IMG/VR virus record: IMGVR_UViG_3300030328_000558
Span: 1-22,361 of that record
Reading direction: 5' to 3' (one strand)
Length of the DNA: 22,361 bases
From: a virus
In this document: in pieces, positions 1 through 7,481 of the stretch
Layout of the letters: each line of letters opens with the position of its first letter
How positions within the stretch are numbered: the stretch's first letter is position 1
Notes under the pieces: generated by a model
Databases searched by the model: none
What the model saw: the letters and a program-made list of their open reading frames with translations, nothing else
Told to the model about the DNA's origin: nothing
Translations under genes and position numbers: made by a program

Positions 1-1016
1 TTGAAAGCCAAGAGCAGTTACCTGGAAAAGCAAATCGTGAAAAGCGGTGCCGTATCTATACGTGTATCAAGTGGGAAGGTAATACAGTCACCTGGCACCA
101 AGAAGCAAAGAACAAGCTTATCCCTGGCACCGAAGGTCGTTCTCCTGTGGATGTCTCTCCGTGGATTCCCCTGCGAATGACGAAAATTGATGGAGCAAGC
201 TATGGGGTTTCGTATGTCGAATCTGCTGCTCTAGCTGATCTTCAAACTGTAGAAGCATTAAGTCAAGCAGTAGCGGAATCAGCATTAGCTTCCTCGAAAA
301 TTTTATTTCTGACTAAACCTTCAGGGGTCACGAAGGCCGCTGACCTTGCAAAAGCTCCTAATGGAAGTTTTGTGACGGGAGATCCTAATGATGTACTGGC
401 TTTGCAAGTTCAAAAGAGTCAGGACATGTCAGTAGCGATGCAGGCTAAACAACAAATAGAAGCAAGACTTTCTCAGGCATTTATGCTTTCAAATCCTAGA
501 GATGCAGAGAGAGTTACAGCCGAAGAAATAAGGCTACAAGCATTGGAAATAGAGAACTCTTTGGGTTCTATTTACTCTATTTTAACGAGTGAATTTCAGT
601 ATCCTTATGTCTCCAGAAAACTCAATATTTTAGAGAGAGAAGGCAAAGTTCCAAAGATGGATGATAATTATGTGAAGGTAGTTATGACAGTTGGTTTAGC
701 CGCTATCGGTAGAGGAAATGATCTTGAACAGTTAGTGAGGTTTGCTCAAACACTTGGGCAGACGATGGGGCCAGAAGCCCTGTCTCAATACGTCAAGCCG
801 TCAGAAATGATTAAGCGTTTGGCGTATTCAATGGGTATCGACATTGTTGGCCTTGTTAAGTCAGAGCAAGAACTAATGGCAGAAGCGCAGCAACAGCAGC
901 AAGAAGCATTAGTAGCTCAGGCAATGCAGGGCGGAATGGCCGATCCTCAGAAAATAGCCAATGCTGCCCAAACACAACAGGACATGCAGATGGCTCAACA
1001 ACAACCTCCTGAATAA
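1..1016 (+). CDS. T7-like head-tail connector (portal) protein, 5'-truncated by window edge
   Basis: This is the C-terminal part (337 residues) of the portal protein, the dodecameric ring through which DNA is packaged and ejected and onto which the tail is built. The frame is open from base 3 with no start, so the gene begins upstream. A GTG at 147 is an internal Val codon, not a start. Seen: a segment WIPLRMTKIDGASYG (internal residues about 54-68) typical of T7-type portals, a long helical middle with RDAERVTAEEIR, and a Gln-rich C-terminus (about the last 45 residues, with QQQQQ and QQQPP). T7 gp8 is 536 aa, so about 200 residues are missing. The stop lies 2 bases before the scaffold gene, as expected for a gene 8-9 pair. 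Identity rests on these motifs plus synteny with scaffold and capsid genes. Confidence 0.93.
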   Translation, partial: ESQEQLPGKANREKRCRIYTCIKWEGNTVTWHQEAKNKLIPGTEGRSPVDVSPWIPLRMTKIDGASYGVSYVESAALADLQTVEALSQAVAESALASSKILFLTKPSGVTKAADLAKAPNGSFVTGDPNDVLALQVQKSQDMSVAMQAKQQIEARLSQAFMLSNPRDAERVTAEEIRLQALEIENSLGSIYSILTSEFQYPYVSRKLNILEREGKVPKMDDNYVKVVMTVGLAAIGRGNDLEQLVRFAQTLGQTMGPEALSQYVKPSEMIKRLAYSMGIDIVGLVKSEQELMAEAQQQQQEALVAQAMQGGMADPQKIANAAQTQQDMQMAQQQPPE

Positions 1017-1018
1017 CC

Positions 1019-1858
1019 ATGACCGAAACTCCACAACTTTCAGTACCAGAACAACAAGAGGGCATGATTGCCCCTGGTCAAGAGAAACTTGTTGAGCAAA
1101 TACAAGAAGGTGAGTCTTCTATACCTGAGAAGTTTCAGAACTCTTCAAGAGAAGATGTCATCAAGGCTTATCAAGAATTAGAGAAGATGAAGGGACAGTC
1201 TCAAGAGACTGAAGCTCCTGGAACTCCTTCTTCTGAAGAACCCGCTGAAGCTACTCAAGAACTTTCTTATACAGCAGAAACCGCTGGTGATTTTTATGGC
1301 AAGGAAAACGTAGCTGCTCTTGCTGAAAAGGGAGTAGACATGGCTTCTGTTATGCAACGAGCCGATGCAGGAGAAGATGTAAGTGATTCTTATGAAGCCC
1401 TTGCTGAAGTTTTCAAGGTATCAACAGGTGTGATAGATACTTTTGTTAAGTCCTCAGTGTCGGGAGAAGGCGAACCTTCAGGATTGACTGAGCAAGATGG
1501 TGTAGATGTCAGAGAAGCACTTGGAGGTGATCAGGCGTTTAAAGAAGTAACTGAGTGGGCAGGTAAAAATTTAGATAAAGGGATGCTTGATGAATACAAC
1601 AACATCGCTGATACCAATAAAGAGGCGGCGATATGGGCGTTAAGAGCTATGCAGTCAATGATGGGTAATCCTAATGCAGTTGTAGAGCCAAAGCTATACG
1701 GGGGTGGATCTGAGCCAACTGCACAAAGATTCAATAGTAAGCAAGAAGTCTTAGATGCAATGAATAAAAAGAACGATAAAGGTCAAAGGTTATACGATGT
1801 TGATGAGGCTTATCAGCAAAAAATTGCAAATATCATGGCGAAATCTGATGTTTTTTGA
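1019..1858 (+). CDS. Capsid assembly scaffolding protein (T7 gp9-like)
   Basis: The 279-residue protein should guide capsid-subunit assembly around the portal and leave before or during DNA packaging. It is acidic, rich in Glu, Gln and Ser, with a disordered-looking N-terminal third and a helical remainder. Its C-terminus (residues 245-279: SKQEVLDAMN, then LYDVDEAY near 258-265, ending AKSDVF) follows the gp9-type pattern of an AM...RYD.D..Y tail ending in a Ser/aromatic helix, the part expected to contact the capsid protein. The ATG lies 2 bases after the portal stop and no in-frame start further upstream is needed. Scaffold sequences diverge quickly, so the call leans on its position between portal and capsid plus this C-terminal signature. 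Confidence 0.88.
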   Translation: MTETPQLSVPEQQEGMIAPGQEKLVEQIQEGESSIPEKFQNSSREDVIKAYQELEKMKGQSQETEAPGTPSSEEPAEATQELSYTAETAGDFYGKENVAALAEKGVDMASVMQRADAGEDVSDSYEALAEVFKVSTGVIDTFVKSSVSGEGEPSGLTEQDGVDVREALGGDQAFKEVTEWAGKNLDKGMLDEYNNIADTNKEAAIWALRAMQSMMGNPNAVVEPKLYGGGSEPTAQRFNSKQEVLDAMNKKNDKGQRLYDVDEAYQQKIANIMAKSDVF

Positions 1859-1971
1859 TATTTTATTAAACAGATAGCATCCAAAGCGCCAGGCCCGTTT
1901 AGGCGGATAACCTGTGAGGGCAATGGTATGAGCGATCTAAAAAGTATTTTTCAATTTAACTAACCAATCTC
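1859..1971 (+). promoter_or_regulatory. Structured leader of the major capsid gene
   Basis: This 113-base gap is the longest non-coding stretch in the window. It holds a GC-rich patch (about 1886-1921) in otherwise AT-rich sequence. Possible pairings are ATCC 1879-1882 with GGAT 1905-1908 around GCC 1888-1890 with GGC 1902-1904, or CAGG 1890-1893 with CCTG 1911-1914, or GCCC 1893-1896 with GGGC 1918-1921. The last would hide the GAGGG at 1916-1920. Being mutually exclusive, these pairings could be alternative states. No T-run follows the hairpins, so this is not a terminator. No convincing T7-type promoter is visible. A role in controlling capsid translation or mRNA processing is inferred. 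Confidence 0.45.
1928..1963 (+). CDS. Possible 11-codon leader ORF before the capsid gene
   Basis: ATG at 1928 opens an ORF encoding MSDLKSIFQFN and stopping with TAA at 1961-1963, 8 bases before the capsid ATG. GAGGG at 1916-1920 lies 7 bases upstream of this ATG, ideal SD spacing, whereas the capsid start has no SD. A second start, ATG 1923, gives only MV-stop and overlaps it (ATGGTATGA). Ribosomes could load here and re-initiate at the capsid start (translational coupling). An ORF this short can arise by chance, and expression is unproven. Confidence 0.3.
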   Translation: MSDLKSIFQFN

Positions 1972-2997
1972 ATGGCTGTTGTACTCAGCCGTACTGGTCA
2001 GATTAGAGGCTCCGCCGCCACTTGGGGTGCGGGTGCGTCTGGACTAGATACGGATAGAGCTTTGATGCTCAAACTCGGTGCTGCCGAGGTTTTAGATGCT
2101 TTTGAAACGGCTACTGTTTTCAAAGGAAAAACTAGGGAAAGGAACATCCGAGGAGGAAAATCCGTAGCCTTCCCAGTAACGGGTAAGCTACTCGCTCGCT
2201 ACCACCAACCGGGCACCACCATTGATGGAACAGGCAATGATCCTTCTGATTTGAATGAGAAGGTCATCAGCCTTGACGCATTGATGATCAGTGATGTTGC
2301 TGTACTAGAAGTAGACGAATTGATGTCTTACTTCGATGTTCGCCAGGTTTATACAAAGGAACTTGGTCGTGCATTAGCTAAGGAGTATGACAAGCGTGTA
2401 GCGAGAATGATCTTCGCTGCTGCGAGTGTTTCTTCTGAGCCTTTAGCTCAATCTCATAACACAGGTAAAACTGGTAACGGTATTACTCTTGGTACTGACT
2501 ACACAGGTGGTGCTGCCACTCGTCAGGCAAAAGGTGATGCTCTAGTTAATGCAATCTTTGATGCAAGAGTTGCCTTCGAGGAGAAGGACGTAAGCATTGA
2601 TGATATGTATGCCGTATTTACTCCAGAAGATTATTACCTAATCTCACAATCAAGTAGAGCAATAAACACCGACTTCGGTGGTGCTGGAACGATTGCAGAT
2701 GGTAGAACTTTAAGAGTTGCTGGCATACCGCTTTACAGTTCTAATCACGTTACTCAGGCTGCATATACAAACGTAGCTGGTGATCACAACGCTGATTATG
2801 CTCAGAACTTGAGCAAAACAAAGGGTCTGATCTTCAACAAAGAAGCCGTTGGAGTTGTTACTCTTCTCAGCCCTCAACTACAGATGACTGGAAATGAGTA
2901 CAAGGTTCAGCACCAGGCGGATCTTATGGTCGCAAGGCAAGCACTAGGAATGGGAGTTCTTAGAGCGGAATCTGCAACCAAAATCGTTATTCCTTAG
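1972..2997 (+). CDS. Major capsid protein (T7 gp10-like)
   Basis: The 341-residue protein forms the icosahedral shell and should have the HK97 fold. Compared from memory with T7 gp10A, it shares the order of motifs: GKSVAFPVTG at 62-71 (T7 GKSAQFPVLG), EKVISLDAL at 96-104 (T7 EKVITIDGL) and YFDVRQVYTKELG at 120-132 (T7 HYDVRSEYTSQLG). Length matches gp10A (345 aa). The ATG at 1972 is the first possible start after an in-frame TAA at 1957. It has no SD (upstream bases are CTAACCAATCTC), odd for what should be the most abundant phage protein; see the leader. The gene ends with two in-frame stops, TAG then TAA (2995-3000), and I see no slippery site for a gp10B-like frameshift extension. An intrinsic terminator follows 26 bases downstream of the TAG. 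Confidence 0.96.
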   Translation: MAVVLSRTGQIRGSAATWGAGASGLDTDRALMLKLGAAEVLDAFETATVFKGKTRERNIRGGKSVAFPVTGKLLARYHQPGTTIDGTGNDPSDLNEKVISLDALMISDVAVLEVDELMSYFDVRQVYTKELGRALAKEYDKRVARMIFAAASVSSEPLAQSHNTGKTGNGITLGTDYTGGAATRQAKGDALVNAIFDARVAFEEKDVSIDDMYAVFTPEDYYLISQSSRAINTDFGGAGTIADGRTLRVAGIPLYSSNHVTQAAYTNVAGDHNADYAQNLSKTKGLIFNKEAVGVVTLLSPQLQMTGNEYKVQHQADLMVARQALGMGVLRAESATKIVIP

Positions 2998-3023
2998 TAA
3001 ACTTATTAAGGAAAGAAAAGAAA

Positions 3024-3055
3024 AAGAGGTCATTAATTTGGCCTCTTATTTTTTT
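3024..3055 (+). terminator. Intrinsic terminator after the capsid gene (T7 T-phi position)
   Basis: AAGAGGTC (3024-3031) pairs with GGCCTCTT (3040-3047), an 8-bp stem with one G-T wobble and an 8-base loop ATTAATTT. It is followed by A and seven T residues (3049-3055) and preceded by an A-rich tract. This is a textbook Rho-independent terminator. It sits between genes 10 and 11, where T7 has its late terminator T-phi, which lets the capsid transcript dominate while partial readthrough expresses tail genes. Activity on this phage's polymerase is inferred. Confidence 0.88.
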
Positions 3056-3092
3056 GTCGTTTATGATGTACGCAACGGCCCTGTAATAGTTA

Positions 3093-3755
3093 ATGGGAAT
3101 AGCAAATCAAGCAGTTCCTCCTGGACGGACAACGCTCTTAAATGCGGTAAATGTTCTGTTGGAAAATATAGGCGAGCAACCAATCAACAGTCTGGAAACC
3201 GAACAGGTAATGGATGCCAGGGTTGCAGAAAGAACTCTTCTTGAATTTCATAAAGAAGGTCAAGGTAAAGGTTGGCATTGGAATACAGAGTTCAATTATC
3301 CCTTCACTAAAGACGACACAACGAATGAAATAAGAATACCTGCCAATATTTCTGAGTTTGCAATAGATCCATATCTTTATGCAGGGCGTTATGTGCAAAG
3401 AGGAGAGAAGTTATACGACACAGAAAAAAGGTTATATACAATGGAATCTACGGTTACAGAAGTAAAGGCTGATGTTATCTGGCTTCTTGCATGGGATGAA
3501 GCTCCAGAACCTTTTAATAGATGGGTAACTATTAGATCAGCAAGAGTATTTGCAGATCGGATGTTGGGATCTGAAGCCCTCTTTAAATATACGCAAAAAG
3601 ATGAGCAAGACGCATTAGCTGTTCTTGAGCGAATGGAACAGCAAGTCGATCAGCCAAACATACTGACAGGTGGAAGAAATTATCTACCATTCCCAACTTA
3701 TGAGCCTGCTTATGGCCTAGCGACTAGACGCATTAGTACTGCTTACAGACTATGA
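3093..3755 (+). CDS. Tail tubular protein A (T7 gp11-like, portal-tail adaptor)
   Basis: The 220-residue protein should form the dodecameric gatekeeper ring joining portal to nozzle and holding the fibre trimers. Motifs line up with T7 gp11: AVNVLLENIGEQPINSLE at 18-35 (T7 AVNDILASIGEPPVSTLE), GKGWHWNTE at 58-66 (T7 SRGWTFNIE), a Y-rich middle, then a W.LAWDEAPEPFNRWVTIRSAR region matching T7's DYDEMPECFRYWIVTKASR. Size is close to T7 gp11 (196 aa). The ATG at 3093 follows an in-frame TAG at 3087 and has no SD; translation may depend on initiation without SD. The last bases overlap the next gene as ATGA, so the two tail genes are probably translationally coupled. Confidence 0.95.
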   Translation: MGIANQAVPPGRTTLLNAVNVLLENIGEQPINSLETEQVMDARVAERTLLEFHKEGQGKGWHWNTEFNYPFTKDDTTNEIRIPANISEFAIDPYLYAGRYVQRGEKLYDTEKRLYTMESTVTEVKADVIWLLAWDEAPEPFNRWVTIRSARVFADRMLGSEALFKYTQKDEQDALAVLERMEQQVDQPNILTGGRNYLPFPTYEPAYGLATRRISTAYRL

Positions 3756-6253
3756 GCTTAGTTTCATACAACATTCCTAATCTTGTTCAGGGTGTCAGTC
3801 AGCAACCTGACGCTCAGAGAGATCCATCTCAAGGTGAGATACAGATCAATGGAATGTCCTCAATTGTTGAGGGGTTAAGAAAAAGAGATCCAAGTGAAAC
3901 ATTAGCTCTTGTATCTAACTCGGATTTCGGTGATTGTTTTATCCATGAAGTTCTAAGGGATAACACAGAGGAATATTTAGCAGTTATTACCAGTTCAAGT
4001 ATCAAGGTATTTGACTTAGATGGAGCAGAACAAACCGTCAGCGCTCCAAGTGGATATAGCTACTTAAGCAACGTAACTGATGCGAAATCACAGATAAGAG
4101 CAGTAACAATTGCTGACTATACGTTTGTTACCAATACCCTGAAAGTACCAGCAATGACGAGCGATACCGCTCCAACTGTTGCAAGACCTGCCACAAATGA
4201 AGCCCTAATCTGGGTGAGGGCAGCGACATACGGTCAAACTTACCGAGTTAATGTCAATGGAACAGAAGTCACGGTTACAACAGCAGTTGCCCCAGTCGTT
4301 AGCGATGGAAGCTCGGTTACAGAAAACAGAATCAGTTCCGAGGATATTGCCCAAAATATTATTAACGGGTTTTCATCTTTATCTGGCGTATCTTTTGCTC
4401 GTAGCGGTGCAGTTATACATGTCACTTCATCAAGCGCAATCACAATATCTGTAACCGATGCTCGTAGTGGTGCAGATATAAGTGCAATTTTTGACAAGGT
4501 TCAGGCTTTTACAGAGTTACCAACTGTTGCTCCAACTGGTTATCAAGTAACAATTGAAGGTGATCCAGGAAACTCTTTTGATGATTACCATGTTTCCTTC
4601 CTTCCTAAGAGTGGAACATTTGGAGAAGGTACCTGGAGTGAAACGGTAAAACCTGGAGACAAGTACAAGATCAACAAAGATCTAATGCCTCATCTCTTGA
4701 TCAGGCTTCCTAACGGTACTTTTTACTTTGGCCCTGCTAATGGGACAACACAAAACACAGTAGTAATTCCAACCTGGGGTGAACGGATTTCGGGTGATAC
4801 AACAACTGCTCCAGATCCAAGTTTTATTGGTTATCCAATTAATGACATATTCATCTATAAGAACAGATTAGGTTTCCTTTCAGATGAAAACGTCATTCTT
4901 TCAAGGGTTAGATCGTTCTTTGATTTCTTCCCTGAAACAGTTACAGCAGTTTTAGATACTGATCCAATTGATGTTGTTGCAAGTAATAACCGAGTATCAG
5001 TTCTAAAGTATGCAGTTCCTTATCAGGATGAGTTAATACTTTTTAGTTCACAATATCAGTTTAGATTTAACGCAGCAGAGACAGTTCTTACTCCAGCCAC
5101 AGCGCAGATAACAGTTCTAACTCAGTTTGAAATAGATACAAATGTCAGGCCACAACTGGCAGGCGGTGGTATTATCTTTGCTCAAGCTAACGGTGATTTC
5201 TCACAGTTTAGAGAATTTAGTGTTAGAGGTGCGGGTACGGCATTAACTGCTGATGCACAAGATTTAAGTGGTTATGTCTCCGCTTTTGTGCCAAGTAGTA
5301 TTCACAAAGTAACTGTTAATGATACAAGTAATGCCTTGTTCGCTGTTAGTAATAAGACAGGATTCAAGGATCGTATTTATGTCTATAAGTATTTCGTAAG
5401 AAGCTCAGGAAACAGCGTAGAGAGAGCGCAGTCAAGCTGGTCGTATTGGAATTTTGCAGGAGCAGATGAAATCCTGCAAATCTTATGCGTAAGAGAAACT
5501 TTGTTTTGTCTTGTTCGATATGGCACGAAGATTTATTTAGAGAGAATGCCAGCGCAGGATAGAAGTCCTGAACCTCCTACTGGTTCTCCTTATCCATTGC
5601 TTTTAGATCGAAGAGTTTCTACTGAGACTGAAACTCCTACGGCAATGAGAGTTGCGAATGGAACTTACAACGCTAATACTCAGACAACCACTTGGACTCT
5701 GCCTTATACCGCAGTAGCTACAACACAAGCCTGGAGTGGATTTAGTTCTTCTTCTACTGGTGGAGTTTTACTTTCTACGATTACTTCCGGTACTTCGATG
5801 GTTGCTAGTGGTGATTGGAGGAATAAACCTATTTATTTCGGTGAAGCTTATGAATTTAGATATAGGTTCACCAGGTTCAAACTCTACAAAGAGATTGGAG
5901 GAGGAAAAGCAGCAGCTAATGTTGAACGTACTCAAGTAAGACATGCCAAACTTCGTTATCACGAAACTGCTTACTTTGATATTGAAGTAACTGCGGAGAG
6001 AAGAGATACTTCTACTTACAAATTTGATGGAACAGTTTTAGGAGTTAGGGAATCATTAGTTACAAGTACTTTGCCTGCTGGTGGATATAGCACCGATGAC
6101 GACAGATACAAGGAAGGAGTATTTAATATTCCGATTATGTCCAAAGGAGAAAGGTGTGTTGTTGAGATAAAAAATGATACTGCTCATCCATGTAAATTCT
6201 CTACTTGTGAGTGGGTTGCATTAGTTACAAGAAAGGCAAGTGCATTGAGATGA
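3752..6253 (+). CDS. Tail tubular protein B (T7 gp12-like nozzle)
   Basis: The 833-residue protein should form the hexameric tail nozzle. The N-terminus GVSQQPDAQRDPSQGE...NGMSS..EGLRKRDP (residues 14-47) matches the T7 gp12 start (GISQQPDILRYPDQGS...NGWSS..EGLQKRPP). Downstream there are beta-rich repeats, GDPGNSFDDYHVSF near 270-283, an RLPNGTFYFGP block near 317-327, and YKNRLGFLSDENVILSRVRSFFDFFP near 370-395, a well-conserved part of the family. T7 gp12 is 794 aa; the small excess may lie in the beta-rich segment around residues 150-260. It starts inside the stop of the previous gene and ends inside the start of the next, both as ATGA. Confidence 0.96.
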   Translation: MSLVSYNIPNLVQGVSQQPDAQRDPSQGEIQINGMSSIVEGLRKRDPSETLALVSNSDFGDCFIHEVLRDNTEEYLAVITSSSIKVFDLDGAEQTVSAPSGYSYLSNVTDAKSQIRAVTIADYTFVTNTLKVPAMTSDTAPTVARPATNEALIWVRAATYGQTYRVNVNGTEVTVTTAVAPVVSDGSSVTENRISSEDIAQNIINGFSSLSGVSFARSGAVIHVTSSSAITISVTDARSGADISAIFDKVQAFTELPTVAPTGYQVTIEGDPGNSFDDYHVSFLPKSGTFGEGTWSETVKPGDKYKINKDLMPHLLIRLPNGTFYFGPANGTTQNTVVIPTWGERISGDTTTAPDPSFIGYPINDIFIYKNRLGFLSDENVILSRVRSFFDFFPETVTAVLDTDPIDVVASNNRVSVLKYAVPYQDELILFSSQYQFRFNAAETVLTPATAQITVLTQFEIDTNVRPQLAGGGIIFAQANGDFSQFREFSVRGAGTALTADAQDLSGYVSAFVPSSIHKVTVNDTSNALFAVSNKTGFKDRIYVYKYFVRSSGNSVERAQSSWSYWNFAGADEILQILCVRETLFCLVRYGTKIYLERMPAQDRSPEPPTGSPYPLLLDRRVSTETETPTAMRVANGTYNANTQTTTWTLPYTAVATTQAWSGFSSSSTGGVLLSTITSGTSMVASGDWRNKPIYFGEAYEFRYRFTRFKLYKEIGGGKAAANVERTQVRHAKLRYHETAYFDIEVTAERRDTSTYKFDGTVLGVRESLVTSTLPAGGYSTDDDRYKEGVFNIPIMSKGERCVVEIKNDTAHPCKFSTCEWVALVTRKASALR

Positions 6254-6699
6254 GAATTATTCCTACTCCTACAAATTGTTTTGCAGAGCATATTGCTCTA
6301 CACATGCGAATAGAAGATCAAGAGGAAATAATGCTGAGTCATGGTATAACTCCAGAAGAAGCTATACATTACAGTTATGCTCATAGCGAGATCTGTGGTG
6401 GGATCGAAGGAGACGATGGTATGCCAGTAGGATTAACAGGTGTTACTGGAGATAGAATTTGGATGCTTGGGACAGAAGAAATAGCAGCCACAAAGAATCA
6501 CCGACTACAACTTTGTCTACAGGGTCGTAAGTGGGTAGACTCTTGTTTAGAAAAGGTTGGCAAGCCAATCGGTAATCATGTTTTTTCTAAAAACAAAATG
6601 TCAATTAGATGGCTTAAGTATTTAGGTTTCACGGTTGCAGAACCAGAACCATTTGGCCCATTTAATGCAGAGTTCTGTCAATTCTGGAGGGCTGCATAA
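6250..6699 (+). CDS. gp13-like small internal virion protein, acetyltransferase-like fold
   Basis: The 149-residue protein lies where T7 has gene 13 (138 aa, internal virion protein A). The sequence looks like the GNAT-type acetyltransferase relatives in this family: start RIIPTPTNCFAEHIALHMR, a beta-strand pair around GLTGVTGDRIWMLGTEE (61-77), a helix with RKWVDSCL (93-100), then MSIRWLKYLGF (117-127), which resembles the closing helix and strand of a GNAT domain. A clear acetyl-CoA binding Q/RxxGxG/A loop is not visible, so catalysis is doubtful. I chose ATG 6250, which overlaps the previous stop as ATGA; an in-frame TTG at 6211 would run 40 bases into gene 12. Likely role: a minor virion or assembly protein. 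The family call is moderate and the function is inferred. Confidence 0.75.
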   Translation: MRIIPTPTNCFAEHIALHMRIEDQEEIMLSHGITPEEAIHYSYAHSEICGGIEGDDGMPVGLTGVTGDRIWMLGTEEIAATKNHRLQLCLQGRKWVDSCLEKVGKPIGNHVFSKNKMSIRWLKYLGFTVAEPEPFGPFNAEFCQFWRAA

Positions 6700-7481
6700 T
6701 GGTTGCCATTACTGCTGCTACTGCTGCTTACGCTGCTGGAGGTTCAAGTGTTTTAAGTGGACTTCTTGCGTATCAAGGGAAGAAGCAGGATTACGTTAAT
6801 CAGGTTGCTTACAAGAAAGTTTCTGATGAATTTGCTAGGTGGTCAGCAAGACAACAAGCATCTCAAGCTGACTTAAACAATCAATATAAATTCTGGCAAG
6901 AAAGAATTAATTATGGACAACAACTTGCTTATACAAATCAACTAAGAAACTACGAACTAAGTACAGCTATAGCGAGTGCAGAAGAAGTTGGAAGGGTTAG
7001 ATCGTCTGCTGGTGCGGATTACATGCAAGAAAGTGCCGCATATAACGAGGCATTTAGGCAAGAAGCAATGGCTGATGCTGTTTCTCTTATGCAGTACAAA
7101 GTTCAAGCATTAAAGGCAAAAAGTGCTGTAGCTGCTGGTGCGACTGGTGGTAAATCTATTGACCGTTTGATCAATGATTACAGCCGTCAAGTAGGTGATT
7201 TTGAAACTCTACAAAATATCAATCAAGGATTCAAAGAAAGGCAATACACGAATAAGCAGGCAGGGGCTATTACTAAATACTTAAACCAATACAACAGTCA
7301 ACAGTTCTATCAGCAAAAAGAATATCAAGATCCAATCCAGCCATTTACACCATTACCAACACTTATTTCTGCTGTTCCTCCTTCAATGGTTGGTAGCGCT
7401 CCAAGCTTGGGGGCGGCGATTGTCGGCTCGCTCGCTGGTGGTGTTTCTACTGGTGCTAGTACTTACGCCGCTTTAAAGTAA
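6699..7481 (+). CDS. Internal core/ejected protein gp14-like (internal virion protein B)
   Basis: The 260-residue, Ala- and Gln-rich helical protein corresponds to T7 gp14 (196 aa), an ejected protein placed at the outer membrane of the host. Supporting features: a small-residue hydrophobic N-terminus (residues 2-25), a helical body, and GATGGKSIDRLINDY at 147-161, resembling T7's GSSMDRIKR region. A Gly/Ala-rich hydrophobic stretch at 237-256 could insert in a membrane. It starts at ATG 6699, sharing one base with the previous TAA, and has a clear SD, GGAGG at 6686-6690 with 8-base spacing. Position between gp13- and gp15-like genes is the strongest support. Confidence 0.85.
   Translation: MVAITAATAAYAAGGSSVLSGLLAYQGKKQDYVNQVAYKKVSDEFARWSARQQASQADLNNQYKFWQERINYGQQLAYTNQLRNYELSTAIASAEEVGRVRSSAGADYMQESAAYNEAFRQEAMADAVSLMQYKVQALKAKSAVAAGATGGKSIDRLINDYSRQVGDFETLQNINQGFKERQYTNKQAGAITKYLNQYNSQQFYQQKEYQDPIQPFTPLPTLISAVPPSMVGSAPSLGAAIVGSLAGGVSTGASTYAALK

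Noticed and set aside
147-1016. Portal gene starting at GTG 147
   Set aside because: The frame is open upstream to the window edge and the upstream residues continue portal-like sequence; this is an internal Val codon.
1855-1880. Host sigma-70 promoter before the capsid gene (TTGATA with TAGCAT)
   Set aside because: Spacing is only 14 bases and the -10 match is poor.
2980-3023. T7 gp10B-like frameshift extension of the capsid protein
   Set aside because: No slippery heptamer near the stop, two consecutive in-frame stops, and the terminator follows within 30 bases.
3038-3244. ORF of 68 codons from a TTG overlapping the terminator and the start of tail tubular A
   Set aside because: It begins inside the terminator stem, overlaps a clear gp11 homologue in another frame and has no recognisable protein features.
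6211-6249. TTG-initiated N-terminal extension of the gp13-like gene
   Set aside because: It would overlap gene 12 by 43 bases; ATG 6250 gives the ATGA coupling seen at the preceding junction and the usual family length.
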